Positions 1 through 9,660 are shown, counted from the stretch's first letter. The stretch: DNA of 64,000 nt from JBFMFR01 sp040752025 (GCA_040752025.1 JBFMFR010000022.1:1-64000); one strand, 5' to 3'. A program made the numbers and translations. Notes: a model not told the origin generated them from the letters alone.

Positions 1-1
1 T

Positions 2-121
2 AAAGAAGGTTTTTCTGACCTGGTCATGGAAATCGCTTGTGCCCTTCACAACTTACGTATGGATTGCCGCCATCCTATACCAGAGTTTTCATTGAACCAA
101 TTGTCACCTAATTGCGGATAA
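2..121 (+). mobile_element. C-terminal end of a DDE transposase (partial)
   Basis: The frame that is open from the left edge to the TAA at 119-121 encodes 39 residues. They include an ALHNLRMDCRHP stretch, which resembles the conserved C-terminal end of IS5/DDE_Tnp_4-type transposases (ALHN followed by basic residues). The rest of the element lies outside the window, and no terminal inverted repeat could be identified. The family assignment rests on this one short motif, so it is moderate. It implies an insertion element, possibly degraded, immediately left of the GYD gene. Confidence 0.55.
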
Positions 122-152
122 TGTCTAATAATAAGTGATAAAGGAGGTCGGT

Positions 153-437
153 ATGGCTACCTATATTTTACTCGGAACGTTGACCGATGAGGGTGCGCAG
201 AAATTGCGCGAGCATCCTGAATGGATCGAAGAGGTCAACCGGGACCTGGAGGCGACGGGCGTGCAGGTGATCGCCCAGTACGCCGTGCTGGGACCATACG
301 ATATCGTCAATATCGTCGAAGCCCCCGATAACCGCTCGGTAGTGCGTGTTTCGACCGAGCTGACGCTGCGCGGCAGCGTTAAGATCACCACTTTGCCAGC
401 CCTGCCCATCGAGGATTTCCTGGCGACTTTGAAGTAA
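153..437 (+). CDS. GYD domain protein
   Basis: A 94-residue soluble protein beginning MATYILLGTLTDEGAQKL. The layout matches the small ferredoxin-like-fold GYD family, here with a GPYDIVNIVEAPD stretch in the middle and a TTLPAL segment near the end. Members are thought to be small oligomeric sensor or binding proteins and no reaction is established. The start was placed at the ATG at 153 because a strong AAGGAGG lies at 141-147; a GTG at 135 in the same frame would put that site inside the gene. It is followed after 6 bases by the methyltransferase gene, so the two may be co-transcribed. Confidence 0.8.
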   Translation: MATYILLGTLTDEGAQKLREHPEWIEEVNRDLEATGVQVIAQYAVLGPYDIVNIVEAPDNRSVVRVSTELTLRGSVKITTLPALPIEDFLATLK

Positions 438-443
438 GCGCGC

Positions 444-1229
444 ATGTTTACGAAGAGGGCCTGGGGGAGCAGGATGTTGGTTTGGGTGTTGTGCCTGCTG
501 GGGGCGGCTTGTGCTATGCAGCCAACGGCAGAGCCTACCGCCGGCAGCCCGGGCGCGCCGACGGTGGACGCCTTCCTGGCGGCCCGGCTGGAGATGGTCG
601 ACGAAACCATCCAGGCGCGCGGGGTGGCGAATCCGGACGTGCTGCGCGCCATGCGCACGGTGCCGCGCCACGCTTTCGTGCCGCAGGAATATCTGGACGA
701 GGCCTATGGCGACCACCCATTGCCGATCGGCTACGGGCAGACCATCTCGCAGCCTTACATCGTGGCCTGGATGACGGAACTGCTGGCCTTGCAGCCGGGC
801 GAAAAGGTGCTGGAGATCGGCACGGGCTCAGGCTACCAGGCGGCGGTGCTGGCCGAGTTGGGCTACGTAGAAGTCTACAGTCTGGAGATCGTCCCAGAGC
901 TGGCTGAGCGCTCCGCGTCCTTGCTGGACGAGCTGGGTTACACCGTGCAGGTGAAGCAGGCGGATGGTTATTATGGCTGGCTCGAGCACGCCCCTTTCGA
1001 CGCGATTATCGTTACCGCTGCGCCGGATCATTTGCCCGCCCCGCTGGCGGCGCAATTGGTGGAAGGCGGGCGGCTGGTGATCCCCATTGGCCCGCCGGGC
1101 AGTTATCAATCGTTGTGGAAGTTCGTCAAGCAGGATGGCGAGTTGAAGGCCTTCAACCTGGGGGGCGTGGCTTTCGTGCCCTTTACAGGCCAGGGGGTGC
1201 TTCAGGCGACCGGCGCGCCAACGCCATGA
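444..1229 (+). CDS. pcm: Exported protein-L-isoaspartate O-methyltransferase (lipoprotein)
   Basis: 261 residues. The N-terminus has a basic n-region, a hydrophobic stretch and a lipobox-like LLGAAC near residue 23, then a short Pro/Thr linker, which suggests a lipid-anchored exported protein. The rest is a PCMT: an RAMRTVPRHAFVP segment, the GQTISQPYIVA substrate loop and the SAM-binding LEIGTGSGYQAA motif around residues 121-132. The family methylates L-isoaspartyl residues in damaged proteins for repair. Classical bacterial enzymes are cytoplasmic, so the lipoprotein signal is unusual. Its 3' end overlaps the convergent membrane-protein gene by 47 bases. Confidence 0.88.
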   Translation: MFTKRAWGSRMLVWVLCLLGAACAMQPTAEPTAGSPGAPTVDAFLAARLEMVDETIQARGVANPDVLRAMRTVPRHAFVPQEYLDEAYGDHPLPIGYGQTISQPYIVAWMTELLALQPGEKVLEIGTGSGYQAAVLAELGYVEVYSLEIVPELAERSASLLDELGYTVQVKQADGYYGWLEHAPFDAIIVTAAPDHLPAPLAAQLVEGGRLVIPIGPPGSYQSLWKFVKQDGELKAFNLGGVAFVPFTGQGVLQATGAPTP

Positions 1230-3603
1230 AGGTCAGCCAGGCCGCCAGGTAGCACAGCGCCCCCAGCCAGAAAACCCAGCGAAAACCAAAAGACAGCGCC
1301 AGCAGCGCCGCCAGGATCGAGGCGATCACCGAGGCGGCGCCGTTGACCGCCCAGCTCCAGGGGATCAGGAACCCGGCGGCGCGGCTTTGGGCCAGCCAGC
1401 GCACCCCGGCCGGGAAGGGCATGCCCATCAGCAGGCCCAGGGGGGCCAGGTAGAGCGCTGTCAGGGCCAGGCGCGCCGGTAGGGAGAGGCCCAGGCTGTG
1501 GGTGAAGAGCCAGGTTAGCGCAGAAGGAGCAGCCAGCAAGAGCACCACCAGCCCGCCCAGCGCCAGGCGGGGCGAGAGGCGGGCGCTGGCCAGGCTGCCC
1601 AGCCCGGAGAAGAATAGCAGGCTGGCCAGCACGGCGGTCAGGGCGTAAGCCGGGTGGCCCAGGAACAGGATGAAGCGCTGGATCAGGGGGATTTCCACCA
1701 GCAGGTAGGCCAGGCCGATGCAGCCGAAGTAGGCCAGGCAGGCGACCTGCAGGGGCGGACGGGCGGGCCCGTCGCTGCGAGGTGCCAGGCCTGCTGGCAG
1801 CAGGATCAGGGTAGCTGACAGGAGCGCGGCGAGGATGAGCAGCGCCAGGATGACGAAGTAGCCCGCCCCGCCGAAGGGCTGCCAGGTCTTGCCCATCTCG
1901 GCCATCACCTGGCCGGCCTGCGACCACTTGAAGAAGTGTCCGAAGAAGGGGTGATCGTCACTGGGCGGGCTGACGTCGAAGGGATAGCGGTCGTAGAAGG
2001 CCTGGCGCGGTTGGGCATGCAGCAACTCCAGGAAGGCCTGGGTGTAGACCGGTTCGGGCAGGATGTTATATTGGTTGGCCTCCTCCGGGCGCAGATCAGG
2101 CGCGTAGACCAGGTCGAAGGCCCGGCTCCCGGCGAAGGCGCGCACAGCGGTCAGCTCCTCGGGCGAGAAAGGCTCGTTCTTGACCAGCAGGGTGGCAGTG
2201 TTGTAGCCGCGCAGGGCGACGATGCGCGCTGCCGGGTTGGCGCCACGCTTTTCCAGTGCGGTGACCGCCAGGGCGAAGGCGCGCAGGCTTTCGCTGGGCG
2301 GGGTTTGCAGCCAGCGCATGACGACCAGCACGCCCTGCGGCTCCAGGCGCGCCAGGGCATCCTGGAAGGCTTCCACGGTGTAACGATAATCCTCCGCCAG
2401 GCTGTAAGCGCCCGAACGCACCGGGTGGTAGCTGGCGGTGAGAGCCAGCAGGATAACATCGAAGTGATCGGAACTGCGGCGGGTGAAACTGCGGCTGGAT
2501 TCGAGCGCCAGGTTCGCGTTGGGATGCTGGTAGACCTGCGGGGCGGCGGCGACGATCAAAGGGTTGCTTTCGACAGCGGTCACGCTGGAGCTGCCCAGGG
2601 CGCAGACCACATCCAGCCCGCCGCGCGGCTCCAGCGCCAGGACCCGGGGCTGCGGGCGCAGTTGGAAGGCCACGGCGGAGGGCAGGTATTGGCAGAAGGT
2701 CAGGTCGCCCCCTGGGAGCAGGATCGGGCTGAGTTCGTCGCCGTCGATCAACAGGCCATCCTGGACGGGGATGGCCTGCAGGAAGCGGTAGCTCAGGCCG
2801 GGCAGGGAGCGTATGCCGGGGCTGAGCACCACGTCCAGGCGCGAGAAAGCGTTCCAGCGCTGCGAAACCACCTGGGAGCCCGGGTATTGCAGGATGTAAG
2901 ACAGGCTTTTATAGGGCGAAAGGCGCATATCCAGCCATTCGTGGGCGAAGCTGGCCCTGCCGCTGGCGCGCACGCCGCAGTCGAGGGCGGCAAAGAGCAG
3001 CAGCGCCAGCGCGGCTAACTGCCCGGAGCGGGCTGCCTGAACCGGTCGACCTGGCTCAGGCGACAGGCATAAGATGGCTGCCAGCGCTCCCAGGCCGCTG
3101 CTGAGCACGACAATTCCAGCGCCGCCCAGGCCGGGAGCGGCGATCAGGATGGTCGCACAGCCCAGGGCAGCGCCGGTCAGGTTGGCGGCGTAATACTTGC
3201 TTGCAGATCCTGGCTCTGCGGCCAGCAACAATCCCGTGCCCAGGCCGCTGAAGAAGAAAGGCGTGGTCAGGGCCAGGTAATTGAGCAGCAAGATGCCAAC
3301 CTGGCGGTGATCCCAGGCGATGCTGAAGGAGTCGAAGGGCAGCCAGTTCATCAGCAGGTAGGCGCCCAGGCTGCTCGCTCCGGTAGCCAGGGCCAGCCAT
3401 CCAAGGCTTTGCCGGGGGTTACCCTGGCCGAAACCCGGGAACAGCGCCAGGAAAGTGCCGCTGGCGCCAAACCCCAACAACGCCATGCTGACGATCATGA
3501 AGGCAAAGTGGTAGAACTGCGCCACGGAGAACAGGCGCGTCAGGTTGACTTCGAAGATCAAAGTTGCTGCAGAGAGCAGGAACAGCCCCAAACGTGAGCG
3601 CAT
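1183..3603 (-). CDS. Polytopic membrane protein with spermidine-synthase-like methyltransferase domain
   Basis: 806 residues from the ATG at 3603. There are about seven hydrophobic segments in the N-terminal part, a soluble Rossmann-like centre (LALEPRGGLDVVCALG, then VTAVESNP, as in SAM-binding spermidine-synthase folds) and another seven or so membrane helices at the C-terminus. This matches the membrane-embedded spermidine-synthase-like family, whose substrates are mostly unknown. An AGGTGAG lies upstream of the ATG at 3603; a TTG at 3651 in the same frame lacks one and would add 16 non-hydrophobic residues. Convergent overlap with pcm. Confidence 0.75.
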   Translation of the reverse strand: MRSRLGLFLLSAATLIFEVNLTRLFSVAQFYHFAFMIVSMALLGFGASGTFLALFPGFGQGNPRQSLGWLALATGASSLGAYLLMNWLPFDSFSIAWDHRQVGILLLNYLALTTPFFFSGLGTGLLLAAEPGSASKYYAANLTGAALGCATILIAAPGLGGAGIVVLSSGLGALAAILCLSPEPGRPVQAARSGQLAALALLLFAALDCGVRASGRASFAHEWLDMRLSPYKSLSYILQYPGSQVVSQRWNAFSRLDVVLSPGIRSLPGLSYRFLQAIPVQDGLLIDGDELSPILLPGGDLTFCQYLPSAVAFQLRPQPRVLALEPRGGLDVVCALGSSSVTAVESNPLIVAAAPQVYQHPNANLALESSRSFTRRSSDHFDVILLALTASYHPVRSGAYSLAEDYRYTVEAFQDALARLEPQGVLVVMRWLQTPPSESLRAFALAVTALEKRGANPAARIVALRGYNTATLLVKNEPFSPEELTAVRAFAGSRAFDLVYAPDLRPEEANQYNILPEPVYTQAFLELLHAQPRQAFYDRYPFDVSPPSDDHPFFGHFFKWSQAGQVMAEMGKTWQPFGGAGYFVILALLILAALLSATLILLPAGLAPRSDGPARPPLQVACLAYFGCIGLAYLLVEIPLIQRFILFLGHPAYALTAVLASLLFFSGLGSLASARLSPRLALGGLVVLLLAAPSALTWLFTHSLGLSLPARLALTALYLAPLGLLMGMPFPAGVRWLAQSRAAGFLIPWSWAVNGAASVIASILAALLALSFGFRWVFWLGALCYLAAWLTFMALARRSPEAPPGL

Positions 3604-3785
3604 AGAAATCGGCCTCACCTTGACTATACCGGAATTACCGGGCCAGGTCAATAAAGGGTGAATCTGTATCGAGATGTTTCCGGCGGTCGAGGCAAGTAAG
3701 GGTATAATCAGGAAAGCAGGTGCTGATCGCTCTTCAGGATCGCTTCAGGGTAAAGGTCTTCTGTTTGCACCAGTTCGCTATCGAA

Positions 3786-6611
3786 ATGCTGAAAAAGTTC
3801 CGTTCCTTTCTGACGCCCCCTGTTTTCGAAGACGAAGAGCAAACGCGCGTGGCGCGCTTGCTCTTTGCTATCCAGCTTTCGCTGCTGCCGGCGATTGCAT
3901 TGGCTTCCATTACGATAACCCTGCTGCAACAGTGGCAATTGGCGCTGCCCTTGCTGGTTGCGGGTGTATTCATCGGGGGAACTTACTGGCTTACCCGGCG
4001 AGGTAAGGTGGGCCTGGCGGGCTTCCTGCTCCTGCTAACCATGCTGGCAACCGCTACGACCCTGCTGTACCGCGGCCAGGGCATCCACGATATTTCTACG
4101 ATCCTTTTGCCAATCATCCTGTTGGTAGCCAGTTTGTTGTTGGACAGGCAAACATTTACATTCCTGGCGGGGCTAACGATCCTGGCGGTGGTGGGAATTG
4201 TGTATGCCGAGATCACTGGCCGGATTCACACCGATTATAGCCAGTTCACGGATTACGGCGACCTGATTAATGTGACCATCCTGTTAGGGCTGGCAGCCGT
4301 CTTTGTGCGCTTGCTGGCGGACAGTTTGCTGCTGAGTCTGCGGCGCGCTCGCCAGAATGAACAGGTCCTGGTAGAGGCCAACCGCCAGTTGGAACAGCAG
4401 GCGCAAGCTCTGAAAGCCTCGGAAATCAGTTTACAGCGCTACTCGGCGCGCATGAAAATATTGCACGAGATCGACTATGCCATCCTGGCGGCGCGCCACC
4501 CGGGAGAAATTGCCGCGGCAGCTTTGAGCCGCATGCGCGAACTGGTTCCTTCCTGGCGAGCTACTGTGGCGGAATTCGATCTGGTCGGCCAGCAGGCCTA
4601 CATCCTGGCAGCCAGTGTTCCGGAACAAACTTTGCAGGATATCGACATCCACTTGCCTCTGGATCTGTTCGGCGAGCTGGCAGAGTTCAGGCAGGGCCGG
4701 CATTGGTATGTGCCCGATATGACCGTTATGCAGCTCCACTCTGAGTTTTTAGGGCAGATCGTGGCTGAAGGGACGCTCTCGGCGCTCAGTGTCCCGCTGT
4801 TGGCGCAAGATGAATTGATCGGTACGTTGAACCTGGAAGGAAGCGAAAAGGCAGCGTTTTCCGCGGAGCACATCGAAATCGCCAGGGAGGTAGCTGATTT
4901 GTTGGCGATCGCTATCCGCCAGGCGCGGCTGCTGGACGAGACCATGAACGCTCTGGATCGCGAGCAGCGCCTGAACGCCGTAGCTCGCACGATCAGCAGC
5001 ACCCTGGATCTGGATGTTTTGATGGAGAACGTAGCCCGGCTGGCGATGGACCTGTTAGGAGCCGATGCCTGTACGCTCAGTCTGGCGGCCTCCGATGATG
5101 AAAGTGTGGGGGAAATTTACGATCTGAATATCCCCGCGCCTGTCGGCGGCACGAAACTTCCCAAGGGTGAGGGACTGACCTGGGAAATTATCGCCACCGG
5201 CCGTTCTATCTTACTGGACGATTATGGCGCTCACCCGAAGGCGCTGCCCGACCTGGTGGCCGCCGGGATGCGCGCTTTCATCGGCGTTCCCCTGCTGGTG
5301 GGGGGTACCTGCCAGGGGGCTCTGATCTTGCTCAGCGCGGCGCAGGATAAACGTTTCAACGAGCGCGACATGACCAGGCTGGAGTCGATTGGCCGCCAGG
5401 TGGGCGTTGCCATCCAGAATGCGCGCCTGTTTTCAGCATTGTCCCAGGAGTTGAGCGAGCGCGTGCGGGCGGAGGAAGCGCTGCGCGAGAGTGAAGCGTT
5501 GTACCGCCGGGCGATCAGCGCGGCCGATGCAGTTCCATACTACCAAGATTACGAGAAAGACACCTATCCTTTCATGGGCGAGGGTATTCAAAGCCTGACG
5601 GGTTATTTCCCTGAAGAGCTGACGCCCCAGGTTTGGAGCGGTCTGATCAAAGATACGGTGGTGGGCGGCGAGGGGGCTGGCTTATCGTTGCAGGACGCCA
5701 TTCAAAAGGCGCGCTCCGGGGAATTCACTACCTGGAAATGTGATTATCTAATCCAGGGGCGCGACGGGCAAATGCGCTGGATTGCAGATACCGCCGTGGA
5801 GATTTACGGTCCGGATGGCGTCTCGCATGGATCGATCGGCATTCTGCAGGATGTCACGGATCGCAAGCGCGCCGAAGAACAAATTCGCTCGCTGAATGCT
5901 GAACTGGAGGAGCGCGTGCGTCTGCGCACGGCCGAGCTCGAAGCTGCCAACAGGGAGCTGGAGGCCTTTGCCTATTCTGTATCGCACGATTTGCGCGCCC
6001 CATTGCGCGGCATCGATGGCTATGGCCGGTTGTTGCTGGATGAACACGTTGGGAAATTGGATGAGGAGGCGCGTTTTTACCTGAACAATATCCGCCAGGC
6101 TACGCAGCAGATGGGCCAGTTGATCAATGATCTGCTCAAGCTTTCCCGGGTCACACGGGCGGAAATGCGCCGCACGCAGGTCAATTTGAGCTCAATGGCT
6201 GTTGATGTGATTGCCGATTTGCGCAAACAGGATGTGCAACGTCAGATTCAAGTCTCCATACAGCCCGGCCTGGTAGTGAATGGAGATGAGAATTTGCTGC
6301 GCATCGTGCTGCAAAACTTGCTGGGTAACGCCTGGAAATTCACCGGAAAAACCCAGCAGGCGCACATTGAGTTCAACACACTGCAGCGTAAGGGTGAAAC
6401 GATTTACTACGTGCGTGATAATGGGGCCGGGTTCAGCATGCAATATGCTGACAAGTTGTTCGCTCCTTTCCAGCGTTTGCACGGCGCCCAGGAGTTCGAA
6501 GGCACTGGCATCGGTTTGGCGACGGTCAAGCGCATCATCCACCGGCACGGGGGTGAAATTTGGGCTGAAGCAGAGATTGGCAAAGGGGCCACGTTCTACT
6601 TTACGTTGTGA
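3786..6611 (+). CDS. Membrane sensor histidine kinase (6TM-GAF-GAF-PAS-HisKA-HATPase)
   Basis: 941 residues. About six membrane helices (roughly 20-190), a short coiled coil, two GAF domains (about 240-385 and 400-565), a PAS/PAC domain (about 590-715), a HisKA domain with SVSHDLRAPLRG (phospho-acceptor His734) and a HATPase domain with N box (NLLGNAWKF), DNGAGF and GTGIGLATVKRI. It should autophosphorylate and pass phosphate to a response regulator; none is adjacent, so it is an orphan kinase. The start at 3786 gives the MLKKFRSFLTPPVFEDEE opening. A GTG at 3720 adds 22 residues, but a TATAAT at 3703-3708 sits almost on top of it. Confidence 0.88.
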   Translation: MLKKFRSFLTPPVFEDEEQTRVARLLFAIQLSLLPAIALASITITLLQQWQLALPLLVAGVFIGGTYWLTRRGKVGLAGFLLLLTMLATATTLLYRGQGIHDISTILLPIILLVASLLLDRQTFTFLAGLTILAVVGIVYAEITGRIHTDYSQFTDYGDLINVTILLGLAAVFVRLLADSLLLSLRRARQNEQVLVEANRQLEQQAQALKASEISLQRYSARMKILHEIDYAILAARHPGEIAAAALSRMRELVPSWRATVAEFDLVGQQAYILAASVPEQTLQDIDIHLPLDLFGELAEFRQGRHWYVPDMTVMQLHSEFLGQIVAEGTLSALSVPLLAQDELIGTLNLEGSEKAAFSAEHIEIAREVADLLAIAIRQARLLDETMNALDREQRLNAVARTISSTLDLDVLMENVARLAMDLLGADACTLSLAASDDESVGEIYDLNIPAPVGGTKLPKGEGLTWEIIATGRSILLDDYGAHPKALPDLVAAGMRAFIGVPLLVGGTCQGALILLSAAQDKRFNERDMTRLESIGRQVGVAIQNARLFSALSQELSERVRAEEALRESEALYRRAISAADAVPYYQDYEKDTYPFMGEGIQSLTGYFPEELTPQVWSGLIKDTVVGGEGAGLSLQDAIQKARSGEFTTWKCDYLIQGRDGQMRWIADTAVEIYGPDGVSHGSIGILQDVTDRKRAEEQIRSLNAELEERVRLRTAELEAANRELEAFAYSVSHDLRAPLRGIDGYGRLLLDEHVGKLDEEARFYLNNIRQATQQMGQLINDLLKLSRVTRAEMRRTQVNLSSMAVDVIADLRKQDVQRQIQVSIQPGLVVNGDENLLRIVLQNLLGNAWKFTGKTQQAHIEFNTLQRKGETIYYVRDNGAGFSMQYADKLFAPFQRLHGAQEFEGTGIGLATVKRIIHRHGGEIWAEAEIGKGATFYFTL

Positions 6612-6640
6612 GACGGGCAGGTTTACCTGGGAGAGAGGCA

Positions 6641-7627
6641 ATGACACAAATTAAAAATTTTGACAGCACTGGCGATGTTGTCATCACCATCCTGGTGGAC
6701 AACCGCGCCGATTTGATCGTCGAATCTTCGGAGACGGTCAAATATTTCGGCGATGAGCCTTTGTTAGCCGAGCACGGTTTCTCGGCCCTGGTCGAACTAC
6801 GCCGGGCCGGGATCAAGATTCTATGGGACGCGGGCGTGACGCGCGTGGCGCTGATGGAAAATATGCGCCGTATGAAAATCGACCCAGCCAGCATCGATAA
6901 GATTGCGCTCAGCCACGGTCATGATGACCACACGGCCAGTGTGACCGATGTGCTCGCCGCAATCTACGCGCCGCCGCAGCACCGCGAGTGGGCAGACGGC
7001 GTGGATTTCGAAGCGCTGCACTCACACCTGGAACAGGGCCGGGTTCCTACAATCGCTCATCCGGCAGCTTTCCGCGAGCGCTGGGGTGTGAAAAAGGATG
7101 GAACTTATGTGGGTCCCTTCTTGCCGCCGCCACGCGCAGAATGGGAAGCGGCCGGGGCAGATATCATCCTTTCAGAGCAACCCTTCGAGCTTGGGCCGGG
7201 CTGCTGGACGACTGGCCAGATCCCCCGGCGCAGTTTCGAAAAATCCGGGCGACCTACCACGCTGCGTTATCGCCAGGGGCAGCAATTCCAGGCAGATGAT
7301 TTGGAAGAGGACCAGGCTATTGTCATCAACGTACAGGGTAAAGGCCTGGTGGTTTTATCGGGCTGTGCCCATTCAGGCATCGTTAACACGCTGGATTATG
7401 CGCGCCAGATCAGCGGCGTAGAGCGGGTATGGGCAGTACTGGGTGGATTCCATCTGGCACGCGCCGAGGAGGAAGAGCTGCAGCAGACGGTGAGAGCGGT
7501 AGCGCAGTTGCAGCCAGCTTTGATCGTCCCTTCGCATTGCACCGGCTTCAAAGCCATGTGCCGCTTTGCGGCGCAGTTCCCGGAAGTCTTCTTGCCTGGG
7601 GTCGTGGGCGCGGCTTATTCGTTCTAG
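6641..7627 (+). CDS. MBL-fold metallo-hydrolase (MJ0301-like)
   Basis: 328 residues with the metal-binding SHGHDDH motif around residue 90, a GCAHSGIVNTL motif in the second half, then GGFHL and PSHCTG. This arrangement matches the metallo-beta-lactamase subfamily typified by the archaeal dihydropterin/ribofuranosyl-aminobenzene phosphate synthase-like proteins; the substrate here is unknown. GGGAGAG lies just before the ATG at 6641, whereas an upstream in-frame ATG at 6608 overlaps the kinase stop codon. It follows the kinase by 29 bases and probably shares its transcript. The last four bases overlap the convergent alpha/beta hydrolase gene. Confidence 0.82.
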   Translation: MTQIKNFDSTGDVVITILVDNRADLIVESSETVKYFGDEPLLAEHGFSALVELRRAGIKILWDAGVTRVALMENMRRMKIDPASIDKIALSHGHDDHTASVTDVLAAIYAPPQHREWADGVDFEALHSHLEQGRVPTIAHPAAFRERWGVKKDGTYVGPFLPPPRAEWEAAGADIILSEQPFELGPGCWTTGQIPRRSFEKSGRPTTLRYRQGQQFQADDLEEDQAIVINVQGKGLVVLSGCAHSGIVNTLDYARQISGVERVWAVLGGFHLARAEEEELQQTVRAVAQLQPALIVPSHCTGFKAMCRFAAQFPEVFLPGVVGAAYSF

Positions 7628-8718
7628 CTTCCTGCGCCGATGGTCTGGTCGAAGAATTCCAGCATGCGCCCATAGTATTCTTCTGGGTGAGCCAGGAATC
7701 CGCCGATGTGACCAACATCTGCTATGATCCATAGCCGGGCGCTGTCACCCAGCACTTGCGCATAGCGCTGTGCCAGGGCGGCTTCGATTTCATCCTGGCC
7801 TCCGGCGACGAAGTAGACCGGGCGCGGGCGGATCAGTGGCAGGCGCTCTTTGATGGTCGGGCCGGGCGGCACCCCGCAGAAGGCAGCGATCATCTGGTAG
7901 TACATCCAGTTGAGCGGTGTGGAGAAGAAGAACGGGCGGATTTCGGGCAGCATCGGCCCCAGGGCATCTTCAGTGCGGCCCATGCCGGTGCCATCTGCCC
8001 ACACCGCTTGCAAGCGTTGATCTTTGGCCGCGGCGTACAGGCTGGCCATGGCTCCCGAGGATAGACCGGCGGCGCCGATGCGCCTCGGGTCGACTTCGGG
8101 CCTGGTGGACAGGTAATCGAGGGCGGCCAACACGTCCAGGTCATCAGCCCAGTCGTTGAAAACCTGGCCTTCGCTCTCGCCATGAGCGTGCATGTCGATC
8201 AGCACAACACCATAACCGGCCTGGGCCAGGGCCTGGGCGTGGTAAATGGTGTGAGTGCGGTTACCGTTATAGCCGTGTACGGTGATCACTGCCGCACCGT
8301 TCTTGGAGGGGATGTACCAGCCTTTGATTTGCAGGCCATCCGCGTTAGTCAGTGAGAGTTCCTGGTATTCCTGTTGGATCTGCTCTGGTGTGATCGAGAC
8401 CGGCAGCCGCAGCGGGTGAGTGGAGGTATAGGCGCCATACGCGGGAATGACCAGGAGCAAGATCAGCAGGGTTTCTCCAAGCAGGAAGAGCAGGATGCGG
8501 CGCAGGTAGAGCTTCTTGGATGACCTGACCTTTTTCAATGCGATCTCGGTCAAACCGCCGGTCAGGATCCCGGCGAGCAGGCCGGCCGCCGTCCAGGCCA
8601 ACCACTGGTTGCTGGCCGCGCCGAAGGCCACTCCAAGCACCCCCCAGAAAAAAACATGGATGAGGGTGGAGCGCCTGTCCAGCAGGTTATGCAGTTTGCT
8701 TGAGTGCGGTTTGTTCAT
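7624..8718 (-). CDS. Membrane-anchored alpha/beta hydrolase
   Basis: 364 residues. Three hydrophobic segments lie in the first 100 residues, followed by an alpha/beta hydrolase fold: VHGYNGNR near the oxyanion loop, the nucleophile elbow GLSSGA, an Asp in AGGQDEIEA and a His in DVGHIGGF, which complete a Ser-Asp-His triad. The substrate cannot be told; the style is that of the FrsA/DUF1749-like membrane esterases. The start codon overlaps the stop of the upstream nitroreductase gene (ATGA at 8715-8718), so the two are translationally coupled. Confidence 0.82.
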   Translation of the reverse strand: MNKPHSSKLHNLLDRRSTLIHVFFWGVLGVAFGAASNQWLAWTAAGLLAGILTGGLTEIALKKVRSSKKLYLRRILLFLLGETLLILLLVIPAYGAYTSTHPLRLPVSITPEQIQQEYQELSLTNADGLQIKGWYIPSKNGAAVITVHGYNGNRTHTIYHAQALAQAGYGVVLIDMHAHGESEGQVFNDWADDLDVLAALDYLSTRPEVDPRRIGAAGLSSGAMASLYAAAKDQRLQAVWADGTGMGRTEDALGPMLPEIRPFFFSTPLNWMYYQMIAAFCGVPPGPTIKERLPLIRPRPVYFVAGGQDEIEAALAQRYAQVLGDSARLWIIADVGHIGGFLAHPEEYYGRMLEFFDQTIGAGS

Positions 8719-9467
8719 GCAATCGTGGCGACTTTGCCAACTGGCGCCAGGTACAGGGCGATTTCTTCCTCCCCATCCACGCCGATCAGTTCGTCCAGCA
8801 GATCTTGCCGATAAGAAAGGAAGGCGCTGGTGCCAGCCCCAACGTCTTCACAGGCCAGGTACAGGTTCTGGCAGATGTGACCCACGCCCAGCAGGATCTC
8901 TTTGAGCGAGTCCTCTCCGTTGCGCCATTCTGTGCGGTAGGGCCGGGCGCTCCAGATGAACGTCACGGCGCCATTGCCGACGAAATCCTGGCCCTGGCAG
9001 GCCTGCACCAGCTTTTCAGGGAACTGCGGGTCTTCAGCCAGCTTCAGCAGGCTGTGTTCCAGGCTAATGTAGCGGTACAGCCCAGGAACCAGCCCTTCGA
9101 CGCGGTTGACCAGTAAGTAAGTCTCGTAAGGGTGCATGCCGCCCCCGGACGGTACGGTGCGCAAAGAGAGCAGGCCGCTGCGCACAACCTGGTGCACCCC
9201 CTGCGTGGCCCACAGCAAGAACGCCAGCTCATCCAGGCTGAGCGGTTCGGCGGAATAAACTCGGCGGCTCCTGCGATTGCGTATGGCTTCGACCAGGGGG
9301 ATCTGACTTACCGACAACTTTTCAGGTGGGGTGAGTGAGATCAGCGCGGCGTCCTGCGGGTAGGGTTTTTGGATGGGTGGGATGGGCAGGCCTTTCTGCT
9401 GATCGGTGACCATTTCGGAAGGGCCAGGAAATGCCTGGTTTTTCAGATACTGGCGATATGTGCTCAT
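8715..9467 (-). CDS. SagB/ThcOx-type nitroreductase-family dehydrogenase
   Basis: 250 residues. AIRNRRSRRVYSAEPLS near residue 65 and the PSGGGMHPYETYL segment are typical of the FMN-dependent SagB/ThcOx branch of the nitroreductase fold. Relatives oxidise azolines in peptide natural products, but many stand alone with unknown substrates; no precursor peptide or cyclodehydratase gene was found here. AGGGAG precedes the ATG at 9467. It is the first gene of a two-gene unit with the alpha/beta hydrolase. Confidence 0.82.
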   Translation of the reverse strand: MSTYRQYLKNQAFPGPSEMVTDQQKGLPIPPIQKPYPQDAALISLTPPEKLSVSQIPLVEAIRNRRSRRVYSAEPLSLDELAFLLWATQGVHQVVRSGLLSLRTVPSGGGMHPYETYLLVNRVEGLVPGLYRYISLEHSLLKLAEDPQFPEKLVQACQGQDFVGNGAVTFIWSARPYRTEWRNGEDSLKEILLGVGHICQNLYLACEDVGAGTSAFLSYRQDLLDELIGVDGEEEIALYLAPVGKVATIA

Positions 9468-9660
9468 GTTCGGCTCCCTTTATAAAAGATGTTCTTCGAT
9501 TGAGGAGTTTTTGTGTGGTTTAGTATACCTTATCCTTTTCCGGAATACCCAAATTCTTTCATTGAGATTTTCCCTCTGTCGAGCAAAGTGTGAACCTGTG
9601 TGGGCTGGCGACTGTATACCTTATGCGTTTTCAAGAGCTTGATAATAAGGAGCTACGTAA
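9468..9660. promoter_or_regulatory. Divergent intergenic region
   Basis: 193 bases between the divergent nitroreductase and MFS genes, visibly more AT-rich than the flanking genes. It must carry promoters for both directions, but no pair of hexamers was convincing. A ribosome-binding AAGGAG lies at 9648-9653 just before the MFS ATG. No tRNA or small gene was recognised. Confidence 0.4.

Noticed and set aside
1936..3018. Plus-strand open frame (360 codons) opposite the spermidine-synthase-like gene
   Set aside because: It is antisense to a convincing membrane protein and has no recognisable domain; GC-rich codons make such shadows common here.
8715..9467. Peptide natural-product cluster suggested by the SagB-like enzyme
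   Set aside because: No precursor peptide, cyclodehydratase or dedicated exporter is adjacent; the neighbour is a generic alpha/beta hydrolase.
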